From positions 1 to 5,593 of the forward strand of contig JAODGP010000091.1 of NCBI GenBank assembly GCA_025464345.1: 5,593 nt of DNA. The letters run 5' to 3'. The stretch comes from Methanosarcinales archaeon. Its GTDB lineage: Archaea > Halobacteriota > Syntropharchaeia > Alkanophagales > Methanospirareceae. The translations under genes and the position numbers were made by a program. Below, piece after piece: positions 1 to 5,294 of the stretch; position 1 is the stretch's first letter; the number at the start of each line of letters is the position of its first letter. The notes beneath the pieces are model-generated. The model did no database searches. It saw only the letters and a list, made by a program, of their open reading frames with translations, and was not told the DNA's origin.

Positions 1-936
1 CCCGTTCGCCACATCAAACTCTATCTTCGCCACTTCACCCCGCAAAACCGATTTGGGTGCGTCCACTAAGATAAGCGCCATACCCGTGCTATTCCTCACG
101 AATACCGTTGATTCATGCGTACTTCGGTGCGAATTGAATCCATTCCTGTATTCCACCTCAATATGGATGTCTTTATTACCGGGAGAAAGCGGGATGATAG
201 AAAAATTCACCTCCCTCTTCTCATAAGGTGCCAGATTGCCCATGAATATCCGCTCTGGCGTGAGCTCTATGTCTTCTCCCACTGCGGTCACGAGCACTCC
301 GCTCACCGAATTGGGTCTGTTGTTTGCCACCACTATCACAATCTCCTTTGATTCATGTAGTGAAATCTCCGAAGGGACATCTTCCTCTATCAGCTCTACC
401 TTCCCGCTATCCACCTTCACGGGCACTGGAAATCGCACATTCTTCCCATTCTTCACTTCTATGCATACCTCCGGGAAGTAAGTGCCATCGCGGATATGCG
501 TATCGGCTTTTATCGGTATTGCCACTGTTATACTCTCACCCTGTCCAAGAGCACCTATGTTGTAGTATTCAGAGCGCTGTAGACCCTCTCGCAGCCATTC
601 TATCCCTGTTCTACCGCTGCTCAGCCTTATATTGCTTATCTCTGCACTTATACTCCTTGTTGATGTGGTTGTCTTCTGTGAGTACGGTAGGGTTTCAACG
701 GTTGTCTCAGTCTCCGAAGATTGTGTATCCATATTTTTTATGGATAGAGTGATGGTGCCGGAGTCGCCGGGCATCAATGCTTCGGGTTCCACCTTCACAG
801 TGGTAATCATGACCGCAGGACCTTCCGCAGATAATACCACAGCCGTTGCAAGCAGCACCAGAGATGATGCAATAAATATTGCAATGGTTCTCTTCGCACT
901 TATCAGTTCTTTTCCCCTTTCCGGTTTTTTATTCAT
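1..936 (-). CDS. COG1361-like (S-layer-like/CARDB) envelope protein, membrane-anchored, 3' end cut by window
   Basis: The minus-strand frame is open from ATG at 936 to base 1 (312 codons, no stop), so the protein is C-terminally incomplete only because the window ends. Residues 1-16 are basic and polar, and residues about 17-37 form one hydrophobic segment, a signal anchor or uncleaved signal peptide. After that come repeated beta-rich modules: residues about 41-175 open with the typical VEPEALMPGDSGTITLSIKN, residues about 177-282 form a second module, and a third starts near 285. Such modules are typical of archaeal COG1361 S-layer-like proteins, which lie outside the membrane and are often encoded beside ABC permeases. 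An Asn-X-Ser/Thr sequon occurs at N244 and another at N282. GAGGAG at 950-955 is a plausible ribosome site, 13 nt from the ATG, rather far. The gene follows the winged-helix gene by 62 nt and is probably co-transcribed. The exact role (adhesion, envelope, or extracellular partner of a transporter further left) cannot be decided. The family call is by sequence style, not by a database search. Confidence 0.8.
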   Translation of the reverse strand, partial: MNKKPERGKELISAKRTIAIFIASSLVLLATAVVLSAEGPAVMITTVKVEPEALMPGDSGTITLSIKNMDTQSSETETTVETLPYSQKTTTSTRSISAEISNIRLSSGRTGIEWLREGLQRSEYYNIGALGQGESITVAIPIKADTHIRDGTYFPEVCIEVKNGKNVRFPVPVKVDSGKVELIEEDVPSEISLHESKEIVIVVANNRPNSVSGVLVTAVGEDIELTPERIFMGNLAPYEKREVNFSIIPLSPGNKDIHIEVEYRNGFNSHRSTHESTVFVRNSTGMALILVDAPKSVLRGEVAKIEFDVANG

Positions 937-998
937 CTTTGAAATTAAACTCCTCAACAATTTCGTTCTGAGCGAGCATTCCGACTCTAAAAGCTCTT

Positions 999-1283
999 TT
1001 ACTGCTTCGAACTCCTCCCCATCTGTAATGACTTCTTCATCTTCAGGTAATCGTGCAAAAATTCTTCGCCCCTCTCCGTCGTCTGGTATTCGTTGCTCAT
1101 GTTTTTATTCTCTATAAGCCCTTTCGCCTCTAAATAAAGCAGATATTTTCTCGCCCTGCCGAAATTGAGATTCGCCTTATATACTATCGCTGTCTTCTTC
1201 GCCCCTCCCTTCGCCACTAAAAGGATATCCGCGATTATCTCCAGTCTACCTCTTCGCTCTTTAAAACTCTCCTCTACCGGCAT
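999..1283 (-). CDS. winged-helix DNA-binding protein, HTH_45/Sso10a-like
   Basis: This 94-residue protein starts at ATG 1281-1283. Residues about 13-58 contain the helical part of a winged helix (RLEIIADILLVAKGGAKKT, then a recognition-helix-like stretch NFGRARKYLLYLEAKGLIE). A beta wing follows at about 60-71 (NMSNEYQTTERG), then a C-terminal charged helix EEFLHDYLKMKKSL. That order and length fit the archaeal HTH_45/Sso10a group of small dimeric DNA-binding proteins, where the last helix usually dimerises. It is the first gene of the minus-strand unit leading into the COG1361-like protein and is divergent from the winged-helix gene at 1417, so it may regulate one or both through the intergenic inverted repeat at 1330-1353. 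A relic of a paralogue lies at 2066-2125. Promoter: a TATA-like stretch is visible on the minus strand near 1312-1328. The DNA-binding fold is well supported; the regulated targets are inferred. Confidence 0.85.
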   Translation of the reverse strand: MPVEESFKERRGRLEIIADILLVAKGGAKKTAIVYKANLNFGRARKYLLYLEAKGLIENKNMSNEYQTTERGEEFLHDYLKMKKSLQMGRSSKQ

Positions 1284-1306
1284 TATCCACTTATTTCTCT
1301 ATCTCC

Positions 1307-1328
1307 GAGGACGCATAAAAGGGTATAA
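1307..1328 (-). promoter_or_regulatory. probable archaeal promoter of the winged-helix/COG1361 operon
   Basis: Read on the minus strand, this segment contains two overlapping A/T boxes, CTTATACCC and CTTTTATGC. The second is about 30-38 bp before the ATG at 1283, which would place transcription start a few bases before that ATG, as in many archaeal genes with short leaders. The boxes are not perfect consensus TATA/BRE, so this is a positional call. Confidence 0.4.
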
Positions 1329-1329
1329 G

Positions 1330-1353
1330 GACTTGAGGTAAGAACCTTAAGTC
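1330..1353. promoter_or_regulatory. inverted repeat in the divergent promoter region, candidate operator
   Basis: The arms GACTTGAGGT (1330-1339) and ACCTTAAGTC (1344-1353) are complementary at 9 of 10 positions around a 4-nt spacer. The single mismatch would be a G-U pair in RNA. The element lies directly upstream of the minus-strand TATA-like box and 20-odd bp from the plus-strand one, so a dimeric regulator bound here could act on both divergent genes. The two winged-helix proteins encoded on either side are the obvious candidates, but which one binds is not shown. An RNA hairpin role is less likely because the site should lie upstream of both predicted transcription starts. Confidence 0.5.
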
Positions 1354-1372
1354 AGTATCCTGAGTAGCGTTC

Positions 1373-1387
1373 CCTTTAAAAGAAAGG
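1373..1387 (+). promoter_or_regulatory. probable TATA-box region of the first plus-strand winged-helix gene
   Basis: CCCTTTAAAAGAAAG holds a TTTAAAAG box about 38 bp before the ATG at 1417, giving a predicted short 5' leader of roughly 10-15 nt. That leader would include the ribosome site AAGGA at 1404-1408. The box lies inside an imperfect stem (GTTCC at 1369-1373 against GGAAC at 1386-1390, with a bulged C), which may be a second operator or chance. Confidence 0.45.
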
Positions 1388-1416
1388 AACCCACATCTTA
1401 TCTAAGGACCGATCAA

Positions 1417-1647
1417 ATGATGCACAACAATAACACGAAAGAGCAAGTGGAAATCAACATGATTCTCTGGATCTTAGAAGACCAGCATCCTCATCCCGTG
1501 TCGGCGGTTGAGATAGCATCGCGTGTAAACCTTCCGTTGGAAAAAGTCGCGCTCCTCTTACGCTTCATGGCGAAATATTCGTTTATTACATACGATGAGC
1601 AGAACGAGACAGCCGTTATCTGTACCGATTTCTTATCGCTCAGATGA
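1417..1647 (+). CDS. small winged-helix protein, paralogue A
   Basis: This is a 76-residue protein with ATG-ATG at 1417/1420. AAGGA (1404-1408) lies 8 nt before the first ATG, which favours 1417. After a short polar start (MHNNNTKEQ), residues about 11-24 form a helix (VEINMILWILEDQH). Residues about 28-52 read as helix-turn-helix (VSAVEIASRVNLPLEKVALL), and residues about 53-75 look like a short wing (YSFITYDEQNETAVI) ending in DFLSL. This is the pattern of very small archaeal winged-helix proteins; I cannot name a family with certainty. It is divergent from the HTH_45-like gene and has a near relative 111 bp downstream on the same strand, with which it shares a 21-residue identical block near the C-terminus. 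A role as transcriptional regulator is inferred from fold only. The gap to the next gene is A/T-rich with its own promoter, so the pair is probably not one simple operon. Confidence 0.75.
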   Translation: MMHNNNTKEQVEINMILWILEDQHPHPVSAVEIASRVNLPLEKVALLLRFMAKYSFITYDEQNETAVICTDFLSLR

Positions 1648-1689
1648 GGAAAAGTAAGAGAAATAAATTTTTCGAATATTAGAATATTA

Positions 1690-1719
1690 TTTTAGACATT
1701 TTATCTAAAAAATTTAGAT
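1690..1719. promoter_or_regulatory. A/T-rich triple half-site (inverted repeats), candidate operator of paralogue B
   Basis: The half-sites TTTTAGA (1690-1696), TCTAAAA (1704-1710) and TTTAGAT (1713-1719) alternate in orientation. The last two belong to a perfect 7-bp-arm inverted repeat with a 3-nt spacer (1703-1719), and the first two form another with a 7-nt spacer. The array ends about 10 bp before the TATA box of the downstream gene, where BRE contacts and activators or repressors normally act in archaea. In such A/T-rich DNA short palindromes arise easily, so binding is inferred. No equivalent array is seen before paralogue A. Confidence 0.45.
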
Positions 1720-1728
1720 GACCGTTAG

Positions 1729-1739
1729 TTATTTAAATT
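1729..1739 (+). promoter_or_regulatory. TATA box of the second winged-helix gene, probably leaderless transcript
   Basis: TTATTTAAATT is a good archaeal TATA-like box. Its centre is about 25 bp before the ATG at 1759, so transcription should start at or next to the start codon, giving a leaderless mRNA. This fits the lack of a clear Shine-Dalgarno before 1759. By contrast, paralogue A has an AAGGA site. Confidence 0.55.
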
Positions 1740-1758
1740 GTGATTTGAAAGTAGGGTT

Positions 1759-2064
1759 ATGGTAGGAAGTACAAAAATGGCAGGAGCAGAAGTAATAGAG
1801 GGTGCAAATGCACAGAGGTTATTAAAGATAAAGGGAGGGTTGAGTGGGGAACGTTTAACACCGGAAATAAAAGTGGCTAATTCGATTATGCACATCTTAG
1901 AAGACCAGCATAGCCATTCAGTCTCTGAGATAGCATCATATATAGACATCCCAGCGGAAACAGTCGCACTCTTCTTGCGTTTCATGGCGAAATATTCGTT
2001 TATTACATACGATGAGCAGAACGAGACAGCCGTTATTTGCTCTGATTTCTTATCACTTGGGTAA
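1759..2064 (+). CDS. small winged-helix protein, paralogue B, with N-terminal extension
   Basis: This 101-residue protein has residues about 43-101 that match residues 17-76 of the gene at 1417. Both share ILEDQH, EIAS, VAL, LRF and the whole stretch from RFMAKY to AVIC. An in-frame two-codon gap separates HPVSAVEIAS in A from HSVSEIAS in B. Residues 1-42 (with ANAQRLLKIKGGLSGERL) are absent from paralogue A and carry several basic residues; they may be an added DNA-contact or partner-binding arm. ATG 1759 is chosen because it fits the TATA spacing (leaderless). ATG 1777 is possible, with an AGGAAG site 8 nt before it. The gene's stop is followed within 2 bp by the relic of an oppositely oriented winged-helix gene. 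Function as a DNA-binding regulator is inferred from the fold. The divergent recognition region (YIDIPAETVA against RVNLPLEKVA) suggests that the two copies read different sites. Confidence 0.7.
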   Translation: MVGSTKMAGAEVIEGANAQRLLKIKGGLSGERLTPEIKVANSIMHILEDQHSHSVSEIASYIDIPAETVALFLRFMAKYSFITYDEQNETAVICSDFLSLG

Positions 2065-2125
2065 TCAACGGTTCCTTCATCTTCCGGTAATCGCGCAAAG
2101 ATTCTTTTCCCTCCTCTGTCGCCAC
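2033..2125 (-). pseudogene. eroded 3' fragment of a second HTH_45/Sso10a-like gene
   Basis: Bases 2074-2123 match 1034-1083 (inside the 94-residue winged-helix gene) at 40 of 50 positions without gaps. In the same minus-strand frame they translate to ATEEGKESLRDYRKMKEPL, against TTERGEEFLHDYLKMKKSL in the intact gene (11 of 19 identical). Only the last wing strand and C-terminal helix remain: an in-frame TAA lies three codons upstream, and no winged-helix sequence is seen further up. The frame then runs antisense into the end of paralogue B and stops at 2033-2035. A 30-residue peptide could in principle start at GTG 2123-2125, but a truncated relic is far more likely. The relic shows that this locus once held, or received, a second regulator of the same type. 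Confidence 0.7.
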
Positions 2126-2214
2126 ACCTTACCCGCAGCGATTATCAGACCTCAGTTCCCACTGTACAGCGGATATTGCGAGCGAAGGGGATAAATCGCC
2201 CGGGAGGAAGGTGT

Positions 2215-2412
2215 TCAAAAAACGACAGAGAGTATGAACACAAAAGAGGCGATTATAAACGTATCGAGGTCGGTCTCGAATTCGAGAGTGATAAGATGGG
2301 TGATGATTCTGTCAAGATGGGTGATGGTTCTGTCCCTGTCGCGGAAGTCACCAATTACACGGATAGACAGGTAAGAAACATTATTCTTTTGCATGGCTGT
2401 CTTCACTACCAT
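2215..2412 (-). CDS. possible small protein with hydrophobic C-terminus, unrecognised
   Basis: A 65-codon frame starts at ATG 2412 (preceded by GTG 2415). GGTGAG (2419-2424) lies 6 nt before the ATG, a good Shine-Dalgarno. It is 53 nt behind the permease stop on the same strand, so it could be the last gene of that operon. The protein is basic at the start, has a seven-residue repeat (DRTITHL, DRIITHL) in the middle and ends in a hydrophobic stretch (FIIASFVFILSVVF), possibly a tail anchor. Against it: no family is recognised, the repeat lies in a 21-bp DNA tandem duplication that also keeps other frames open (for example plus strand 2176-2439), and the surrounding DNA looks eroded. Treat it as tentative. 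Confidence 0.3.
   Translation of the reverse strand: MVVKTAMQKNNVSYLSIRVIGDFRDRDRTITHLDRIITHLITLEFETDLDTFIIASFVFILSVVF
2293..2334. repeat. 21-bp tandem direct repeat, two copies
   Basis: The units at 2293-2313 and 2314-2334 (each AAGATGGGTGAT followed by GATTCTGTC or GGTTCTGTC) differ at one base of 21. The unit length is a multiple of three, so it keeps every overlapping frame open; in the minus-strand frame it gives DRTITHL/DRIITHL. It looks like a recent slippage duplication. Confidence 0.85.
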
Positions 2413-2465
2413 CACTTTCTCACCTTTTCACCATTTTGAGGGCGGTTGGCAGTATCTTTTTTGTG

Positions 2466-3221
2466 TCATATGCCCGTCTTCCTGAACAGTATCGTTCCGA
2501 GAGCAACTGTGGCTAAGGTGAATCCTGCCATCACCACGAAGCCCATGAACGGATTAATCACTGACGCACCTGCCAGCCCATATCTTATACCCTCCACCCC
2601 GTACGTCAGTGGATCCACGAGCGTCAGCGATTGCAGCCACCTGGGCAGGCTGTCTATCGGGAACAGAGCGCCTGAGAGACCGAATATCGGGAATATAACG
2701 AAATTCATGATCAGCTGGAACCCGTGCATGTCCTCCATCTTAGAGGCGATTGCGATGCCAAACGCGGTAAACGAGAGTCCAATGAGCACCATGAACACTG
2801 AAGCGATAAGAAAGCCTGAGATGGTGGTATGGTGAGCTGATCCGATGAATATAGAGATCACAAGGATGATAAAACCCTGGATAAACGCTGTGGTCGCACC
2901 GCCCAGCGTCTGACCAAGCATTATCTCCAATCGTGACACGGGCGCCACCAGCGTCTCTTTCAGGAAACCAAATTGCTTATCCCATATGACCTGAATGCCT
3001 GAGAAAACCGATGTGAACATAACGGTCATAGCAATGATACCGGGCACGATGAAGTCCATGTAGCCCTGCTTCGAGCCATGAATCTCCACAATCGAATTGA
3101 GCCCAAAGCCAAGCACCAGCAAGAAGAATAAAGGCATACCCAGACTGCCAACTATACGACTCTTCGAGCGCAGATAGCGCTTTATATTACGTAGCCAGAT
3201 TGTATATACTATATCCATCAT
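2466..3221 (-). CDS. ABC-2 type efflux permease, DrrB-like
   Basis: A 251-residue integral membrane protein, close to the usual length of DrrB/NodJ-type ABC-2 permeases. Six hydrophobic segments can be seen at about 24-42, 57-79, 106-127, 135-159, 168-188 and 222-246. Family landmarks are the cytoplasmic loop KETLVAPVSRLEIMLGQ (88-104) and the motif DPLTYGVEGIRYGL (203-216) before the last helix. It forms the membrane channel for the ATPase encoded just upstream; a homodimer of this chain with two ATPase chains is the usual arrangement. The start ATG at 3221 overlaps the ATPase stop by ATGA (3218-3221), so the two are translationally coupled. A second ATG follows at once at 3218. Related pairs export hydrophobic drugs, polyketides or envelope polymers; the substrate here cannot be read from the sequence. 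Confidence 0.9.
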   Translation of the reverse strand: MMDIVYTIWLRNIKRYLRSKSRIVGSLGMPLFFLLVLGFGLNSIVEIHGSKQGYMDFIVPGIIAMTVMFTSVFSGIQVIWDKQFGFLKETLVAPVSRLEIMLGQTLGGATTAFIQGFIILVISIFIGSAHHTTISGFLIASVFMVLIGLSFTAFGIAIASKMEDMHGFQLIMNFVIFPIFGLSGALFPIDSLPRWLQSLTLVDPLTYGVEGIRYGLAGASVINPFMGFVVMAGFTLATVALGTILFRKTGI

Positions 3222-4201
3222 CTACCATGATGCAACCGGTGCATCATCCGCATCCGGTCCCTTATGTCCGCTTCTTCTGCCCGTATCGTCCTGCCGGTGA
3301 GGCGTAAGAATACGTCCTCAAGTGTCGGTTTATGGATAGAAATCGAATCAATATCAATGCCGTTTGTTGCCGATAGCCGCACAATCTCTGCGATATGCCG
3401 TTCCGCATTGTGGAGTGTAAGGGTGATAAAGCCGTCATGCGGCTCTATATGCTCTACCCATGCCGATTTACTGAGCTGCATATACAACCCTTTTATATCA
3501 CGCGATTCGAGCGTGACAACATCTCCCCCGATACCCTCCTTCAGCTTCTCCGGCGTATCAAGCGCGATAATTCTGCCACGGTCTATTATTGCTACACGGT
3601 CACATAATCGGTCTGCCTCATCCATATAGTGTGTCGTGAGGATGATTGTGATCTCCTTCTCCTTGTTCAATCGCTCGATATACTCCCAGATATGGTTTCT
3701 TGTCTGCGGGTCCAGTCCGAGCGTGGGTTCGTCCAGGAAGAACACCTTCGGCTCATGGAGCAATGCCCGTGCAATCTCCAGTCGGCGCCTCATACCACCT
3801 GAAAACGTCTTTACAAGACTATTTTTACGATCTTCAAGCTCAACGAGCGACAGCAGGTCTGCAATCCTGCGCTGTCGCACATTCCCGGGTATACGATACA
3901 GCCTGCCGTGGAAGTCCATATTCTCGTATGCCGTGAGTTCTTCGTCAAGGCTCGGATCCTGAAATACAATGCCAATTGATTTCCTCACTTCATCCTCATG
4001 GGTCATTATATCAAATCCATTGACACGTGCAGTGCCGGAAGTCGGTTTTAACAGAGTTGCAAGCATGGAGATGGTGGTCGTCTTACCTGCTCCGTTGGGT
4101 CCGAGCAACCCGAAAATCTCACCTCGCTCTATGGTGAACGAGATATTATCCACAGCCACATGGTCATCAAACTTCTTCGTCAGATTCTCAACTTCTATCA
4201 T
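3218..4201 (-). CDS. ABC transporter ATPase, DrrA-like
   Basis: This 327-residue protein starts at the ATG 4199-4201 (MIEVENLTKKF). All ABC motifs are present: Walker A GPNGAGKT (34-41), Q-loop Q81, signature FSGGM (133-137), Walker B VFFLDEPT (153-160), D-loop GLDP (162-165) and switch His191. The signature has Phe in place of the usual Leu. After about residue 215 a C-terminal domain with KPTLEDVFLRLTGR (291-304) marks the DrrA drug-efflux subfamily, which pairs with DrrB-like permeases. A longer frame from GTG at 4252 would add 17 residues and overlap the radical SAM gene; the inner ATG is preferred because it begins at the family's usual N-terminus and sits 4 nt after the upstream stop. 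No strong Shine-Dalgarno precedes it, so translation is probably coupled to the upstream gene. The tail after residue 305 (RAEEADIRDRMRMMHRLHHG) is basic and unlike the core. Confidence 0.92.
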   Translation of the reverse strand: MIEVENLTKKFDDHVAVDNISFTIERGEIFGLLGPNGAGKTTTISMLATLLKPTSGTARVNGFDIMTHEDEVRKSIGIVFQDPSLDEELTAYENMDFHGRLYRIPGNVRQRRIADLLSLVELEDRKNSLVKTFSGGMRRRLEIARALLHEPKVFFLDEPTLGLDPQTRNHIWEYIERLNKEKEITIILTTHYMDEADRLCDRVAIIDRGRIIALDTPEKLKEGIGGDVVTLESRDIKGLYMQLSKSAWVEHIEPHDGFITLTLHNAERHIAEIVRLSATNGIDIDSISIHKPTLEDVFLRLTGRTIRAEEADIRDRMRMMHRLHHGR

Positions 4202-4205
4202 AAGA

Positions 4206-5270
4206 CTAATACTCAAAATCGGGTAGCCCGGAACAAGCCCGGCACCGCACACAGCCCGCTCTGTTCTTGCTCCATCTCATTCCACAGTCATGCAGTATAT
4301 CCGCCACCTGCTCATATATGTAATGCATCCGCTCAGGCTCAGGTGGCTTATCTTTCTCAAGCATCGTGCCGGGTATGGGGCGTAACGGCACGATAAAGGG
4401 GTATACACCGAGTTCTACTGCGAACCTGCTTCCATCTATTATTGACTCATCACTCTCACCCAGACCGGCAATGAGGTATGTGCTGACCTGAGTATCGCCA
4501 AAGATCTCTACTGCTCGCTTCCAGGCTGCTATATACCGCTCGAAAGGTATATCCGCCTTGCATTTTGCTACCCGCTCCAGTACTGCACGATCAAAACTCT
4601 CAATGTGTATACCAGCGGTATCCACCGCATCATAGAGCGTATCAATCATGCTCAGGTCACTCGGTGGTTCGAATTGCACGTGTATCGGCAATCCAGTGGC
4701 TTCTTTTATCGCCCTCGCTGTCTCCGCGAGGTAATTTATACCCTTATCCGGCGTGCTGGTTGTACCAGTGGTGAGAGTTACATGAGTAACTTTATCCAGC
4801 TTCTTAGCCGCTTCCGCGACCTCAGCGAGCTGTTCCGGGGACTTCTTCGCTATGGTCGCATTGCTCTGCAGTGATAGCTCAATTGCGCAGAATTTACACC
4901 GCTTCGGCGTGTTCCAGTACACACAGGTCTGTATTGTGGTCGTTGCCAGGCAATCCGCACCATGCAATAGTGCAATTTTATAATACGGTATGCCGTCCCG
5001 TGTCTTCAAATTATGGAATCGAGCAACAGGGAGCCTGACTTCGGTTATTCGTGCCCCGTTCTTCTTCAATACAAGATGTCCCTGCTCGGTATCCACGCTG
5101 TAAGGCGACTGAAGAACGAACCAGCTCTGTGTCGGTACATTGGCAACGGTGCCGCCGAATATGAACATACCACCGGCTGCGGGTCCCGCACCCGCTCGTC
5201 TGCCCCTGTCTATGCCTGACACTCTCGCACCCAGGCACAGCAACTCGGTCTTCAATCTTTTCGTATCCAT
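4206..5270 (-). CDS. radical SAM enzyme, resembles MSMEG_0568/NitD family
   Basis: This is a 354-residue protein from ATG 5268-5270; a GTG directly upstream (5271-5273) is an alternative. The [4Fe-4S]/SAM site is CVYWNTPKRCKFC at 116-128, a CX8CX2C spacing instead of the standard CX3CX2C. The aromatic after the second cysteine (CKFC) is normal for the superfamily. TLTTGTTSTPDKG (165-177) occupies the place of the SAM-binding GGE region, and HVQFEPP, HIESFD and YLIAGLGESDESI (265-277) are further barrel strands. The C-terminus adds C329-X10-C340-X2-C343-X2-C346, possibly an auxiliary cluster. Length and motif style recall the MSMEG_0568 family, known as NitD in bacterial Nit1C clusters tied to nitrilase and cyanide use; none of those partner genes lies here. 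It heads the operon, 4 nt before the DrrA-like ATPase. The reaction is unknown. Radical SAM assignment is firm; the subfamily is from memory of its motif pattern. Confidence 0.85.
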   Translation of the reverse strand: MDTKRLKTELLCLGARVSGIDRGRRAGAGPAAGGMFIFGGTVANVPTQSWFVLQSPYSVDTEQGHLVLKKNGARITEVRLPVARFHNLKTRDGIPYYKIALLHGADCLATTTIQTCVYWNTPKRCKFCAIELSLQSNATIAKKSPEQLAEVAEAAKKLDKVTHVTLTTGTTSTPDKGINYLAETARAIKEATGLPIHVQFEPPSDLSMIDTLYDAVDTAGIHIESFDRAVLERVAKCKADIPFERYIAAWKRAVEIFGDTQVSTYLIAGLGESDESIIDGSRFAVELGVYPFIVPLRPIPGTMLEKDKPPEPERMHYIYEQVADILHDCGMRWSKNRAGCVRCRACSGLPDFEY

Positions 5271-5294
5271 CACTTAATAATAGCACTTTCTCTT

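Larger units (their letters stand above)
1471..2036 (+). repeat. intragenic duplication: 56-bp identical blocks at 1564-1619 and 1981-2036
   Basis: The blocks at 1564-1619 and 1981-2036 are identical over all 56 bases, and a second shorter identity of 18 bases (ATCTTAGAAGACCAGCAT) occurs at 1471-1488 and 1894-1911. The spacing differs by 6 bases (417 against 423), which is the two-codon indel between them. The sequence between the identities is clearly diverged. The blocks encode the C-terminal wing half of the two paralogues. Confidence 0.9.
2065..2465. other. 400-base gene-poor stretch between the regulator array and the exporter operon
   Basis: Apart from the winged-helix relic at its left end, the 21-bp tandem duplication and one possible small minus-strand ORF, I see no confident gene, tRNA or mobile-element end here. 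A run of six T at 2457-2462 could end plus-strand transcripts coming from the winged-helix genes, but no stem precedes it. The permease operon on the minus strand has no clear T-rich terminator after its stop at 2466, so its transcript may run into this stretch. Confidence 0.5.

Noticed and set aside
632..1117. 161-codon plus-strand open frame, with others at 115-752
   Set aside because: They lie antisense to the COG1361-like gene, whose minus-strand frame has signal-anchor and beta-module features; the plus frames have no family features or ribosome sites.
1369..1390. hairpin-like GTTCCCTTT/AAAGGAAC as an RNA leader structure or riboswitch
   Set aside because: It needs a bulge, overlaps the predicted TATA box and so should lie upstream of the transcript.
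2176..2439. 87-codon plus-strand open frame and a 46-codon one at 2234-2374
   Set aside because: Neither has a well-placed ribosome site or recognisable features; their openness is helped by the in-phase 21-bp duplication, and the minus-strand frame there is better supported.
2457..2462. run of six T as a plus-strand terminator
   Set aside because: No stem precedes it, and no plus-strand gene ends within 390 bp. An archaeal T-tract terminator is possible but cannot be supported.
4202..4252. GTG-initiated N-terminal extension of the ABC ATPase
   Set aside because: It overlaps the end of the radical SAM gene and adds 17 residues not typical of the family; the ATG at 4201 begins the ATPase fold exactly.
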